Positions 1 to 8,891 of a stretch of 64,000 nt of DNA are shown here, in pieces; positions within the stretch are counted from its first letter, which is position 1, and every line of letters begins with the position of its first letter. Source of the stretch: JAJEEA01 sp965215895 (GTDB lineage: Bacteria > Acidobacteriota > Vicinamibacteria > Vicinamibacterales > UBA8438); NCBI GenBank assembly GCA_965215895.1, contig CBDCEY010000007.1:496001-560000 (forward strand). The letters run 5' to 3'. Made by a program: the position numbers and the translations under genes. The notes beneath the pieces are model-generated. The model worked only from the letters and a program-made list of their open reading frames with translations. It was not told where the DNA came from and did not search any database.

Positions 1-1
1 T

Positions 2-76
2 CGTCCCGCCGGCGACACGCTGGCGGGGCTCGACTGGGCGCGCCCCTATGGCATCGACCCGTCCCGCGCCCGGTGA
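2..76 (+). CDS. C-terminal end of an unidentified upstream gene
   Basis: A reading frame open from the window edge codes for 24 residues with ordinary composition (...DTLAGLDWARPYGIDPSRAR) and ends with TGA at 74-76. It is followed by a 129-bp gap before surE on the same strand. Too little remains to name a family. The call rests only on frame openness and natural-looking codon use, so it could be a chance frame. Confidence 0.4.
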   Translation, partial: RPAGDTLAGLDWARPYGIDPSRAR

Positions 77-205
77 GTCTGCGACCCGGCAGTTCCGGCG
101 TTTGGGAGCCCGTGGCGCAAGGCCTGCAGCCCGCTCGCGTCCTCGCCGTTCCCGGTGCGACGCGGTGTTTCACCCTGATCTCCTGGTCGGCTCTTCCCTG
201 CAGTC

Positions 206-958
206 ATGCGAGAGATTCTCGTCACCAACGACGACGGCATAGCCGCGGACGGGCTGCGGGCGTTGGCCGACGCCCTCGCTCCCCTCGGCCGGGTGACCGT
301 CGTTGCACCCGCGGAGGAGAGCAGCGCGGTGGGGCACGGGCTCACCCTGCGCCGGCCGCTTCAACTGCAGGAGACGGCGCCGGGTTGGTACTCGGTCGAC
401 GGTACGCCGGCCGACTGCGTCAACATCGCGGTGTCCGAAGTGATCGGCGCCGTGCCGGATCTGGTGGTGTCCGGCATCAACAACGGGCTGAACGTCGGCG
501 ACGACGTGACCTACTCCGGTACAGTGGCGGGCGCTCTCGAGGGGGTTCTGCTCGGGACGCCGGCGATTGCCCTCTCGCTGCAACGCAGCGAACGGATGGA
601 CTACGCCGGGGCGGCGTACATCGCCCGCCAACTGGCGGAAGCGGTGCTGTTCGAGGGGCTGCCGGCTCGCACGCTGCTGAATGTGAACATCCCGCGCACG
701 ATTCCCCGCGGCATTCGGGTCACGGTGCAGGCCAGCCGGCGTCAGGTCTTCGAGGTGACGGGGGCCGCGGGGAGCGGACGGACCTCGGTCTGGATTGACT
801 CGGCGCAGCTCGAGTGGGAGCCGAACGAACGATCCGACTACGAGGCGATACGCGGGGGCTGGGTCTCGGTCACGCCCTTGCAGCCGGACTGGACCAACCA
901 TGGCGCACTCGATGCTGTCGATTTCCTCGCCGAGTCGCCTCCGGTTGAGGTAGAATAA
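206..958 (+). CDS. surE: 5'/3'-nucleotidase SurE
   Basis: Metal-dependent nucleoside 5'-/3'-monophosphatase of the survival protein E family, a cytosolic enzyme of nucleotide salvage and stationary-phase survival. The 250-residue length is typical. The N-terminus MREILVTNDDG holds the metal-binding Asp pair (residues 8-9), and SGINNGLNVGDDVTYSGTVAGA (about residues 89-110) is the conserved second active-site block. The ATG start is supported by the motif lying where the family has it. A tRNA-Pro gene follows 10 bp downstream. Confidence 0.95.
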   Translation: MREILVTNDDGIAADGLRALADALAPLGRVTVVAPAEESSAVGHGLTLRRPLQLQETAPGWYSVDGTPADCVNIAVSEVIGAVPDLVVSGINNGLNVGDDVTYSGTVAGALEGVLLGTPAIALSLQRSERMDYAGAAYIARQLAEAVLFEGLPARTLLNVNIPRTIPRGIRVTVQASRRQVFEVTGAAGSGRTSVWIDSAQLEWEPNERSDYEAIRGGWVSVTPLQPDWTNHGALDAVDFLAESPPVEVE

Positions 959-968
959 AGGACTGTGT

Positions 969-1045
<77 letters not shown>

Positions 1046-1145
1046 CCTTCCAAACACCATCGGTTTTGAAGCCTCCATCGGATCCGCCGGCCGCTGATCG
1101 ACATCCAATACCGCCCGCGCGACCCGCGCATCTGTCGGAGGCGGG

Positions 1146-1424
1146 GTGATTGTCGCCAGGCGATTCGTGGTTTCAGGCCGCGTGCAGGGCGTCGGGTACC
1201 GATTCCACGCGCGCGACGCCGCCACCCGGGAGGGGCTCGGCGGATTCGTCCGGAATCTCTCCGACGGGCGGGTCGAGGTCGAAGCCGAGGGCGAGCGGGA
1301 AGCGATGCACCGGTTCGAACGGACGCTCTGGCAGGGCCCGCCGGCGGGACGTGTCGATGCGGTCGCGGTGGACGACCTGACGCCCCGGGCGTCGGCGCCG
1401 GTTTTTCGTATCGAAATGGAATAG
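1146..1424 (+). CDS. acyP: Acylphosphatase
   Basis: Small cytosolic hydrolase of acyl phosphates such as carbamoyl phosphate. The 92-residue length is typical. The signature is clear: GRVQGVGYRFHARDAA (about residues 11-26) holds the phosphate-binding loop and catalytic Arg, and GFVRNLSDGRVEVEAEG (about 33-49) holds the catalytic Asn. The start is GTG, preceded by GGAGG. It lies between tRNA-Pro and apt. Confidence 0.93.
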   Translation: MIVARRFVVSGRVQGVGYRFHARDAATREGLGGFVRNLSDGRVEVEAEGEREAMHRFERTLWQGPPAGRVDAVAVDDLTPRASAPVFRIEME

Positions 1425-1463
1425 ACTGCGCCCGCGCGGGTCGACGACGGAACGACACGAACC

Positions 1464-1545
1464 AGGAAATCTGCGGCGCAGAACGGCGCAGACGGCTGGA
1501 GGGTTGGTCGGGCGGACGGCGGAGCCGGAAGGCGACGGTTTCCGG
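1464..1545 (+). repeat. Dispersed repeat, family C copy
   Basis: The segment upstream of apt contains AATCTGCGGCGCAGAACGG followed by GGCTGGAGGGTTGGTCGGGC and GGAGCCGGAAGGCGACGGTT. The same blocks recur, in the same order and with small changes, at 6186-6305 and inverted at 8892-8999. This copy lacks the CCGACTCCCGCGG inner block. It is non-coding and ends about 20 bp before the apt start. Confidence 0.7.
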
Positions 1546-1563
1546 GCTGACCTCGAAGCACCC

Positions 1564-2079
1564 ATGGAACACCTGAAAGCGAAGATTCGGCACGTTCCCG
1601 ACTTTCCGAAGCCGGGCATTCGGTTCTGCGACATCACGACCCTGCTGCGCGACCCGGCCGGACTGTCGGACGCCGTGCAGGGGCTGGCCGAGTCGTTCCG
1701 GGCCGAGCGGGTCGATCTGGTGGTGGGCATCGAGAGCCGCGGCTTCATCCTGGGGGCCCCGGTGGCCGAGCGGTTGCGCGCCGGCTTCGTTCCCGCCCGC
1801 AAGCCGGGGAAGCTACCCGCCGCCACCCTTCGGCAGTCCTACGATCTGGAGTACGGGTCGGATGCGCTCGAGATCCACGAGGATGCGATCGAGCCGGGCC
1901 AGCGGGTGCTCATCGTCGACGATCTGCTCGCCACCGGAGGCACGGCGTGCGCCGCCCGGGATCTGGTGCGGCGGGCCGGCGGGCACATCGTGGGAATCGC
2001 GTTCCTCGTCGAGCTGACGTTCCTCGACGGCCGCGAACGGCTGGAAGAGACGCCGCTCTTCGTCGGGCTGCGCTACTGA
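1564..2079 (+). CDS. apt: Adenine phosphoribosyltransferase
   Basis: Converts adenine and PRPP to AMP in cytosolic purine salvage. From the ATG at 1564 it has 171 residues, the normal length; an upstream TTG at 1504 would add 20 residues drawn from a dispersed repeat and was not used. The N-terminus MEHLKAKIRHVPDFPKPGI and the block FCDITTLL are typical. ESRGFILGAPVA and the PRPP-binding loop VLIVDDLLATGGTA are present. A membrane-anchored hypothetical protein follows 13 bp downstream. Confidence 0.95.
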   Translation: MEHLKAKIRHVPDFPKPGIRFCDITTLLRDPAGLSDAVQGLAESFRAERVDLVVGIESRGFILGAPVAERLRAGFVPARKPGKLPAATLRQSYDLEYGSDALEIHEDAIEPGQRVLIVDDLLATGGTACAARDLVRRAGGHIVGIAFLVELTFLDGRERLEETPLFVGLRY

Positions 2080-2092
2080 CCCACGCACGACC

Positions 2093-2614
2093 ATGATCGA
2101 AATCGCGCTGGTGGCGGTCGCGGCGACGACCGGGTTCGGCGCATTCCTCGTCGCGAACGCCCTGCGCGCCCGACAACGGGATGCGCGAATCCTGGAGTTG
2201 CTGGCGACGTTCGGTCCGGCATCCGAGCGGGCTCGCGCCGACCCGCGCGTTCTCCTGGCGTGGTATCCGGTCGCGAGCGCCGCCCGGCGGGCCTTCCCGG
2301 ATGCGTTCGCGGCTCTCGAGCCGGACGGCGAGACGCGGTTTCCGTTCGGTGCCGCCGATCTGGAGGCGGCGCATGCCCGCTGGAGCACCCAGTGGCTCGA
2401 TTGGGAAGGACGCCAGGATGCGGACCATCGCGCCGGGCGTGAAGCCCTCGAGGCGGAGCTGCGGCAGGCGACCGACGCGACCGCGCCGCCGCTCCGGGCG
2501 CGGCTCGAAGCCCTGGAGCGGGACAAGCTCGAACAGTACCAGCGTCGATACGAAGAGTACGTGAGGGTGTCGCGAGCGCTGGCGAAGTTGTCTGAAGGCG
2601 AGGGTCATGGCTGA
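2093..2614 (+). CDS. Membrane-anchored coiled-coil protein, unknown function
   Basis: The 173-residue product is not recognised. Residues 4-25 (IALVAVAATTGFGAFLVANALR) form one hydrophobic helix followed by basic residues, so the rest likely faces the cytoplasm. The second half is rich in Glu, Arg, Ala and Leu with heptad-like spacing, consistent with a coiled coil. It starts 13 bp after apt and its end overlaps the gdhA start by 8 bp, so co-transcription is likely. Confidence 0.75.
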   Translation: MIEIALVAVAATTGFGAFLVANALRARQRDARILELLATFGPASERARADPRVLLAWYPVASAARRAFPDAFAALEPDGETRFPFGAADLEAAHARWSTQWLDWEGRQDADHRAGREALEAELRQATDATAPPLRARLEALERDKLEQYQRRYEEYVRVSRALAKLSEGEGHG

Positions 2615-3950
2615 TCTGGATCTCGATCGTTTCATGCGGGGACTGATTCGCCGGAACCCCGGCGAGCCCGAGTTCCACCAGGCGGTGCACGAGGTCATGG
2701 GGTCGCTGATTCCGTTCATGCGCGACCACCCCCGGTATGCCGAGGGCGGCATTCTGGAGCGCATGACCGAGCCGGATCGCATCATCGTCTTCCGGGTGTG
2801 CTGGCTCGACGACGACAACCGCGTGCGCACCAACCGCGCCTGCCGAGTCCAGTTCAGCAACGCCATCGGCCCCTACAAGGGCGGGCTGCGGTTCCACCGC
2901 GATGTGACCCTGTCGGTGCTGAAGTTCCTCGGCTTCGAGCAGACGTTCAAGAACAGTCTGACCGGATTGCCGATGGGCGGCGCCAAGGGGGGCGCCGATT
3001 TCAACCCCAAGGGAAAGAGCGACGCCGAGGTGATGCGGTTCTGTCACTCGATGATGACGGAGCTCGCCCGTCACATCGGAGAGGACGTCGACGTGCCGGC
3101 CGGTGACATCGGGGTGGGGAGCCGGGAAATCTCGTATCTCTTCGGTCAGTACAAGCGGATCAACAACCGTTTCGCCGGCACCCTCACCGGCAAGGGCGTC
3201 GCCTTCGGCGGCAGCCTGGTCCGCACGGAAGCGACAGGCTACGGCTGCGTGTACTTCGTCGACAACATGCTGAATCGGCGGGGCGAGGGGTTGGAGGGCC
3301 GGACCTGCGTCGTCAGCGGCTCGGGCAACGTGGCGATCTACGCGGCCGAGAAGGCCGTCGAGCTCGGCGCGAAGGTCGTGACGCTGTCCGATTCGGACGG
3401 GTTCGTGCATGACCCGGACGGCATCGATCCGGAGAAGCTCGCGTTCGTCAAGGACCTCAAGGAAGTCCGCCGGGGGCGCATCTCCGAGTATGCCGACCGG
3501 TTCGGCTGCGAATATCACGCCGGCGCCCGGCCCTGGCGGGTGCCCTGCGACATCGCGCTGCCGTGTGCCACCCAGAACGAGCTCGACGCCGGCGACGCGG
3601 ACACCCTGATCGGCAACGGCGTCCGGGCGGTCGGCGAGGGCGCCAACATGCCGTGCAGCCTCGAGGCCACCGCGCGTTTCCTCGGCGCCGGGGTCCTCTA
3701 CGGCCCCTCCAAGGCGGCCAACGCCGGCGGGGTGGCGGTGTCCGGGCTCGAGCAGAGTCAGAATGCGTTGCGCATGAGCTGGTCGCGCGAGGAGGTCCAC
3801 GAACGGCTGCGGCGGATCATGGCGGACATCCACGAAAAGTGCTGCACCTACGGCGACGACGGGGCCGGCGGCGTGAACTACGTGCAGGGCGCCAACGTGG
3901 CCGGTTTCGTGAAGGTAGCGGACGCCATGCTTGCCTACGGGGCCGTCTAG
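2607..3950 (+). CDS. gdhA: NADP-type glutamate dehydrogenase
   Basis: Catalyses 2-oxoglutarate + ammonium + NAD(P)H to glutamate, a cytosolic ammonium-assimilation step. Its 447 residues match the hexameric bacterial class. Substrate-site blocks are KGGLRFH (about residue 90) and LPMGGAKGGADFNPKGKSD with the catalytic Lys. CVVSGSGNVAIYAAEKA (about residue 233) is the Rossmann nucleotide-binding loop. The NADP preference is inferred from the class and was not read from a specificity residue. Confidence 0.95.
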   Translation: MADLDLDRFMRGLIRRNPGEPEFHQAVHEVMGSLIPFMRDHPRYAEGGILERMTEPDRIIVFRVCWLDDDNRVRTNRACRVQFSNAIGPYKGGLRFHRDVTLSVLKFLGFEQTFKNSLTGLPMGGAKGGADFNPKGKSDAEVMRFCHSMMTELARHIGEDVDVPAGDIGVGSREISYLFGQYKRINNRFAGTLTGKGVAFGGSLVRTEATGYGCVYFVDNMLNRRGEGLEGRTCVVSGSGNVAIYAAEKAVELGAKVVTLSDSDGFVHDPDGIDPEKLAFVKDLKEVRRGRISEYADRFGCEYHAGARPWRVPCDIALPCATQNELDAGDADTLIGNGVRAVGEGANMPCSLEATARFLGAGVLYGPSKAANAGGVAVSGLEQSQNALRMSWSREEVHERLRRIMADIHEKCCTYGDDGAGGVNYVQGANVAGFVKVADAMLAYGAV

Positions 3951-4012
3951 GAGCTTGCGTCGTAGGAGTTTCGCGTCAGCGAAACTCCCAACGCGACCGC
4001 AAGGTCGCGCGG
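3951..4012. repeat. Dispersed repeat, family A; possible bidirectional terminator
   Basis: Two strong adjacent hairpins lie just after the gdhA stop: GGAGTTTCGC/GCGAAACTCC with a four-base loop, and GCGACC/GGTCGC around GCAA. The same pair occurs in inverse orientation at 28555-28682 (two copies) and 32311-32367. It sits between convergent genes, so it may act as a terminator, but there is no T-run. Confidence 0.7.
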
Positions 4013-4112
4013 CCGGCTCTCTGCCCGCGATCCCCCGGGTCAGCTGCGGCAGGGCCGCGGCGCCCGGAGACACGGACCCGCGCGGTGTCCGTCGGTCCCG
4101 GCGCGCCGGCCC

Positions 4113-4643
4113 TTACTCGAACACGTTTATCAGGGCATAGGTGATCGCGCCGCCCTCGGGGACGACCACCTGGTGCCACGACCGGGCGGGCACGTGGACG
4201 ATGTCCCCCTCCGTGACCTCGAACGCCTGCGCGCCCTCGAGCTGCGGCTGCTGCTCTTCGGGAGGCCGTCCCTCCATCCAGTTCACGCGCTCGCCGCCCA
4301 CCCGCACGGTGCCGGCTCCGCGGAGGACGACGTAGAGGTCCCACTTGTCGGTGTGGATCTCCGGCTGCGTATAGCCGGCGCGGTGAATGATCTGCACGCT
4401 GTGCGGCCGGTGATCGGCGCGGGCGAGCGCGGTCGCCACGACGAACGGGGTGCCCCAGATGCCCTCGCCGTTGCCGAGGGCCTCATCGAGCTCGCCCTGA
4501 AAGCCGGCGACCGCCTCGGCGTCCCAGTGGAGGTACTCCTCCGGCCGCGGCTCGTTCGGGACGTTCCCGAAGGGATTCTGAGCCCCCGCGGCCGCGGGCA
4601 GCGCGAGACACGCCAGTGCCATGAGAGATCCTGCGTAGCGCAT
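4113..4643 (-). CDS. Secreted single-domain cupin protein
   Basis: The 176-residue protein has a signal peptide (MRYAGSLMALACLALPAAAGA, cleavage likely before QNPF). The C-terminal half is a small beta-barrel cupin: an HTDKWDLYVVLRGAGTVRVGG block (about residues 96-116) and GDIVHVPARSWHQVVVPEGG (about 145-164) supply the metal-ligand His residues. The substrate is unknown. A periplasmic location is inferred. It is convergent with gdhA and has no obvious operon partner. Confidence 0.85.
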   Translation of the reverse strand: MRYAGSLMALACLALPAAAGAQNPFGNVPNEPRPEEYLHWDAEAVAGFQGELDEALGNGEGIWGTPFVVATALARADHRPHSVQIIHRAGYTQPEIHTDKWDLYVVLRGAGTVRVGGERVNWMEGRPPEEQQPQLEGAQAFEVTEGDIVHVPARSWHQVVVPEGGAITYALINVFE

Positions 4644-4773
4644 GTGTCACCTCTGGTTTCGGAGCACGAGTTCCGACGGGATCTTAGCCGGATTCCGGGC
4701 GGGAGCGGAAGACGACGGCAATTCGAACCGCACGGGTCTGTTGCCGCGGTGCAGTGCGGCCGAAAAGCGGTAC

Positions 4774-5004
4774 ATGCTGCAGCCTCCGGACGAAGCGCAC
4801 GATGTCATCTGCTGCCATCAGCCCGGGTCGGACGGCCCGGGAAGCTGGGTCATCCGACTCGGCGAAGACACCCTGGGAGAGAGGGACTCGCTGGCCGGCG
4901 CCATCGATCTCACCCGCACCGCCGCGGTGTCGCACCGGCGGCCGGCCTGGCTGCTCGACGAGTCGGGATACCCGTTGAAGCCGATGTTGCCCTGGAACCT
5001 GTGA
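4774..5004 (+). CDS. Small hypothetical protein
   Basis: A 76-residue frame from the ATG at 4774 (MLQPPDEAHDVICCHQPGSD..., ending PLKPMLPWNL). A longer frame reaches back to 4642, but its first 44 residues overlap the divergent cupin start and look non-coding. No family is recognised. A vicinal Cys pair and an aromatic C-terminus are the only notable points. It lies about 115 bp before tRNA-Arg. Confidence 0.5.
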   Translation: MLQPPDEAHDVICCHQPGSDGPGSWVIRLGEDTLGERDSLAGAIDLTRTAAVSHRRPAWLLDESGYPLKPMLPWNL

Positions 5005-5118
5005 TTCCGGGACGGGGCGGAACCTGCCCCGTCTGCGAGCTCCGCGCGACGACCCGCTTCCCGCCGTCGAACCGCGCGGTACCGTTCGGCCTCTGCTAAA
5101 CTGGTCCTTACTCGGTAC

Positions 5119-5195
5119 GCGCGTGTAGCTCAGTCGGATAGAGCGACCGCCTCCTAAGCGGTAGGCCCCTGGTTCGAATCCAGGCACGCGCGCCA
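5119..5195 (+). tRNA. tRNA-Arg (anticodon CCT)
   Basis: A full cloverleaf can be drawn: acceptor GCGCGTG/CACGCGC, D-stem GCTC/GAGC, anticodon stem ACCGC/GCGGT with loop CTCCTAA (anticodon CCT), T-arm CCTGG TTCGAAT CCAGG, and an encoded CCA. It reads AGG, a rare Arg codon in a genome of this composition. Confidence 0.95.
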
Positions 5196-5294
5196 ACCCG
5201 AACCGTCGCCCTTGGGGCAGGTCTCTGGTACACTGGCGGCGTACAACGACATGCAAGCGTTGGAAAACACTGGGAAAAAGGCAGGAAGACACGA

Positions 5295-6074
5295 ATGAGG
5301 CGGAGTGAGCGGCATCACCTGAAGGAAAACGCCCTCGCCGTGGCGATGACCCGGTTTCAGCACGGGGTGGAGAACTGGGGGACCGGGCTCGCGATCGGCG
5401 CCGGCATCGGACTGGCCGTCCTCGTGCTGTTCGGCGGCTACTCCTGGTGGACCGCGCGGGCGGAGGCGTCGGCGGGAACGCTGCTCGCCGAGGCGCTCGT
5501 GGTCGCGGATGCCCCGGTCGTTCCACCGCCGCCGTCGCCGGTGACCGACGGGGGAGAGGACGCGGCCGTGGATACCGAGGAGCCTCCCTTCGTCCAGCCG
5601 CCCGGCTCCTATCCGACGATCGAGGCGAAGATGTCGGCATCGCTTCCGATGCTGCTCGAAGCCGCCGACGCCTATCCGGGCACGCCGTCGGGCATCACCG
5701 CCCGATACCGGGCCGCCGCGGCTCTGGCCGCCCTCGGGCGTCACGACGAGGCGGCCGAGCAGTACCAGAGCGTGGTCGATGACGACGAGACCGGCGTCTA
5801 CGGTCGCATGGCCACCCTGGGACTGGCCAGCGTACAGATGTCCCGCGGCTCTTACGAGGCGGCGATAGCCCTGCTCGAACCGTCCTCGGTTGCCGATGCC
5901 GACGCGACGCTGCCGGTCGACGGCGTCCTGATGCAGTTGGGACGCGCCTACCAGTTGGCCGGCCGAGCCGACGAGGCCCGGGCCGCGTTCCAGCGCATCA
6001 TGGACGAGTTCCCGACCTCGCTCTACTTCACGAACGCCCAGCGCGAGCTGCAGGTGCTGCAGATCGAAAGCTAG
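5295..6074 (+). CDS. Membrane-anchored tetratricopeptide protein
   Basis: The 259-residue protein has a basic N-terminus, one transmembrane helix (about residues 32-52, TGLAIGAGIGLAVLVLFGGYSW), a proline/acidic linker, then TPR-like helical pairs (ALAALGRHDEAAEQYQSVVDD, RAYQLAGRADEARAAFQRIMDE). The layout resembles the YfgM family of envelope chaperone/quality-control proteins; that assignment is inference. Its TAG stop lies at the left arm of the inverted-repeat element at 6073. Confidence 0.8.
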   Translation: MRRSERHHLKENALAVAMTRFQHGVENWGTGLAIGAGIGLAVLVLFGGYSWWTARAEASAGTLLAEALVVADAPVVPPPPSPVTDGGEDAAVDTEEPPFVQPPGSYPTIEAKMSASLPMLLEAADAYPGTPSGITARYRAAAALAALGRHDEAAEQYQSVVDDDETGVYGRMATLGLASVQMSRGSYEAAIALLEPSSVADADATLPVDGVLMQLGRAYQLAGRADEARAAFQRIMDEFPTSLYFTNAQRELQVLQIES

Positions 6075-6185
6075 GAGTCTGCGCCGCAGAAAAAATAGGC
6101 CCCAATATAAAGTGGAATGCGGCGCTATTGACCACTACATGTAGTGGTCGATCTTGTCGAAAATCGTCCTACGGCGCAGACTCCT
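6073..6185. repeat. MITE-like element with 20-bp palindrome
   Basis: Inverted arms AGGAGTCTGCGCCGCAG (6073-6089) and CTACGGCGCAGACTCCT (6169-6185) bound an A/T-richer core unlike its surroundings. The core holds a perfect 20-bp palindrome at 6130-6149, each half GACCACTACA or its complement. A second AGGAGTCTGCGCCGTAG copy begins immediately at 6186. There is no coding capacity. Confidence 0.75.
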
Positions 6186-6305
6186 AGGAGTCTGCGCCGT
6201 AGAACGGCGCCGACTCCCGCGGCGGCGCTGCCTCCCGCGGAGACGCCGACTCGCTGGAGGGTTGGTTGGGCGGCAAGTGGAGCCGCAGGCGACGATTTGC
6301 CGGGC
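6186..6305 (+). repeat. Dispersed repeat, family C copy
   Basis: It reads TCTGCGCCGTAGAACGGCGC, CGACTCCCGCGG, then CTGGAGGGTTGGTTGGGCGG and GGAGCCGCAGGCGACGATTT. It matches 1464-1545 and, inverted, 8892-8999. With the MITE-like unit before it, it fills most of the 318-bp gap between the TPR gene and aguB. Confidence 0.75.
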
Positions 6306-6392
6306 CAGGGTTCGCGCCTCGCCAGGGCGGCGCCCCGCCGGTCCCGGCTCCCGCCACGGCAGGAACGGCGTCGTGCCGGTCGGGCAGGTCCC

Positions 6393-7325
6393 ATGTCGAC
6401 AGGAGAGGCTTCGCGGTTCACGGTGGGTCTGGTCCAGATGGCCTGCGGCGACGCCGTGGCCGCCAACATCGACAACGCGATCGGCTTGATTCGCGAGGCG
6501 GCGGGACGGGGCGCCCAGATCATCTGCCTGCAGGAGCTGTTCAGTTCCCGCTACTTCTGTCAGCACGAGGACTCCCGCCATTTCGACCTCGCCGAGCCCG
6601 TGCCGGGCCCTACCACCGTCCGCTGCGCCGCGCTCGCCGGCGAGCTCGGCGTCGTGCTGGTGGTCCCCGTCTTCGAGCGCCGGGCGGCCGGCGTCTATCA
6701 CAACTCCGTCGTCGTGATCGATGCCGACGGCACCCTGTTGGGCCGCTATCGCAAGACCCATGTCCCCGACGATCCGCTCTACTACGAGAAGTTCTACTTC
6801 ACGCCCGGCGATCTCGGGTATCCGGTGTTCCGGACGCGGTTCGCACGGATCGGTCCGCTGATCTGCTGGGACCAGTGGTTTCCCGAGGCGGCCCGGTTGA
6901 GCGCCCTCGGGGGGGCGGATCTCATCGTCTATCCAAGCGCCATCGGCTGGCACCCGGCTGAGCGCGAGGCGGAGGGGGCGGCCCAGCACGACGCGTGGCG
7001 CACCATCCAGCGGGCACACGCGATCGCGAACGGCGTTTTCGTCGCCGCCGTCAACCGGGTCGGACACGAGGGGCCGCCCGATGGAGGGCTGCAGTTCTGG
7101 GGCCAGTCGTTCGTATGCGATCCGGCGGGGAAGATCCTGGCCGCGGGGTCGATCGATCGGGAACAGGTGGTGCTGGCGGTGTGCGACGGAGGGGCCATCG
7201 AGACCCAGCGGCGCGGATGGCCGTTCCTCCGGGACCGCCGCGTGGACACCTATGCCGGGGTGACCGCCCGGCTGCTCGACGGGAAGCCGAGCGGCACGGC
7301 TTCGCGCTCGACCGAAGGCAGGTAG
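6393..7325 (+). CDS. aguB: N-carbamoylputrescine amidase
   Basis: Nitrilase-superfamily enzyme that hydrolyses N-carbamoylputrescine to putrescine, CO2 and ammonia, the last step of the agmatine route. The 310 residues from the ATG at 6393 fit the family; the frame extends upstream but only through repeat sequence. The catalytic triad is visible: Glu in CLQELFSSRYF (about residue 48), Lys in RYRKTHVPDD (about 126), Cys in PLICWDQWFPEAAR (about 160). aguA follows on the same strand and supplies its substrate. Confidence 0.93.
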   Translation: MSTGEASRFTVGLVQMACGDAVAANIDNAIGLIREAAGRGAQIICLQELFSSRYFCQHEDSRHFDLAEPVPGPTTVRCAALAGELGVVLVVPVFERRAAGVYHNSVVVIDADGTLLGRYRKTHVPDDPLYYEKFYFTPGDLGYPVFRTRFARIGPLICWDQWFPEAARLSALGGADLIVYPSAIGWHPAEREAEGAAQHDAWRTIQRAHAIANGVFVAAVNRVGHEGPPDGGLQFWGQSFVCDPAGKILAAGSIDREQVVLAVCDGGAIETQRRGWPFLRDRRVDTYAGVTARLLDGKPSGTASRSTEGR

Positions 7326-7660
7326 CCGGGGAATAGCGTTCGGTACGGAGGCGTGTCCGGTTCCCTTCACGGGAAATGCCGCCGGGCGCGGTCCGTGTTC
7401 GGCAGGGCAAGTGCGCGCGCGGGTAGATACGAGGGACCGCTCGGCCCGCCTTGGACCTCCACGAGGCGCCAGATTGGACAAGGCGGTGACACGTGATGCA
7501 GGCGCGCACTGCGGCCGAAGCCGCCGCCCCGAACGGACCGGCCGGCGCCGAGGTCCGCAAGTTCAATCCAGGGACGCTTCAGTCCGACCGGGAGATCGCC
7601 GACCAGTCGTGGTTCGGCGACGCGAGCAGTGACCGGCAGGCCCGATCGGAGCGGTCCGGC

Positions 7661-8773
7661 ATGAGCGCTGCCGGCATACCCGTCCCTCCATCGGAGCCGG
7701 GAACCCGACCTGCGGGGGACCGGTACAGCATGCCCGCCGAGTGGGCCGCCCACCGCGCGACCTGGCTCGCGTGGCCGCACAACCGTTCCGACTGGCCGGG
7801 CAAGGTCGAGGCGGTCCGGTGGTGCTACGTCGAGATCGTCCGCCAGCTCACGGCGGTCGAGCCGGTCGAGATCGTATTCGGCGACGCCGGCGCCGAGCGG
7901 CGGGCGCTGAGGCGGTTGGCCCGGGCCGGGGTCGATCCGGGTCGGGTCGGCGTCCACCGGTTCCCGACGAACCGGGGCTGGGTCCGCGACTCGGGCGGCA
8001 CGTTCGTGCGGCGCGCCGCCGGGGGGGACGCGCCCGCGGAGGTCGCCCTCGTTGACTGGCGTTTCAACGGCTGGGCCAAGTACGACGACTGGGTGCACGA
8101 CAACCGGCTGCCGGGCCGCATCGCCGCGGTTCGGCAGGTGCGGCGCATCGTCGCGCACGCCGGCGGCCGGCGGCGGCCGATGGTCTTCGAAGGCGGGAGC
8201 ATCGACGTCAACGGCGCGGGGACCGCGCTGGCCACCGAAGAGTGCCTGCTCGACCCGGTCGTGCAGCCGAGGAACCCGGGATTGGACCGCGGGGACGTCG
8301 AACGGGCGTTCGAGGCCTATCTCGGCGTCGACAACGTCATCTGGCTGGGGCGCGGAATCGCGGGCGACGACACCCATGGCCATGTCGACGACATCGCACG
8401 CTTCGTCGATCCAGAGACCGTCGTCGCGGCCACCGAGCCGGACCCCGCCGACGTCAACCATGCGCCCCTGGCCGACAATCTCCGTCGTCTGCGGGCGACC
8501 CGGGTGGGAGGGAACCGCCTCAAGGTGGTCCCGCTGCCGATGCCCCGGCCGCTCTGGTTCGGCAACCAGCGGCTGCCGGCCAGCTATCTCAATTTCTACA
8601 TCGCCAACGGCCTGGTCCTCGTCCCGACCTTCAATGATCCGGCCGACCGGGTGGCCCTGGGCCGACTGGCCGAGCTGTTTCCGCGTCGCGAGGTGGTCGG
8701 AATCCACGCCCTCGATCTGGTCCTGGGCCTGGGCACGCTGCACTGCCTCACCCTGCAGGAGCCGGCCGCGTAA
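7661..8773 (+). CDS. aguA: Agmatine deiminase
   Basis: Hydrolyses agmatine to N-carbamoylputrescine and ammonia. The ATG at 7661 gives 370 residues, the usual length; an ORF extension to 7493 has no family similarity. MPAEWAAHRATWLAWPH begins the conserved domain, GGSIDVNGAGTALATEECLL is the core strand block, and GHVDD carries the catalytic His. Cys is in LHCLTLQEP near the C-terminus. With aguB it forms a two-gene putrescine pathway. The 335-bp gap upstream (7326-7660) shows no other gene. Confidence 0.94.
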   Translation: MSAAGIPVPPSEPGTRPAGDRYSMPAEWAAHRATWLAWPHNRSDWPGKVEAVRWCYVEIVRQLTAVEPVEIVFGDAGAERRALRRLARAGVDPGRVGVHRFPTNRGWVRDSGGTFVRRAAGGDAPAEVALVDWRFNGWAKYDDWVHDNRLPGRIAAVRQVRRIVAHAGGRRRPMVFEGGSIDVNGAGTALATEECLLDPVVQPRNPGLDRGDVERAFEAYLGVDNVIWLGRGIAGDDTHGHVDDIARFVDPETVVAATEPDPADVNHAPLADNLRRLRATRVGGNRLKVVPLPMPRPLWFGNQRLPASYLNFYIANGLVLVPTFNDPADRVALGRLAELFPRREVVGIHALDLVLGLGTLHCLTLQEPAA

Positions 8774-8814
8774 CGACCCCGACCTCGCACTTCGGCCAGG
8801 AGCCCCAGGCGAAC

Positions 8815-8860
8815 GGGCCCCGCGGCATTCGACCGGCGATGCATCCTGCCGGCTGCGTCG
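8815..8860 (-). repeat. Dispersed repeat, family B copy
   Basis: On the minus strand it contains GGATGCATCGCCGGTCGAAT followed by GCCGCGGGGCC. The same core occurs at 20090-20148, 23136-23194 (diverged) and 53382-53452. It is non-coding, in the gap between aguA and the convergent FAD gene. Confidence 0.7.
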
Positions 8861-8891
8861 TTCCTCGGCTACATACCGCCCTTTCAGGTAA

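Noticed and set aside
2073..4073. Minus-strand frame of 666 codons opposite gdhA
   Set aside because: It is a shadow of the strongly supported gdhA frame in GC-rich DNA and has no recognisable family.
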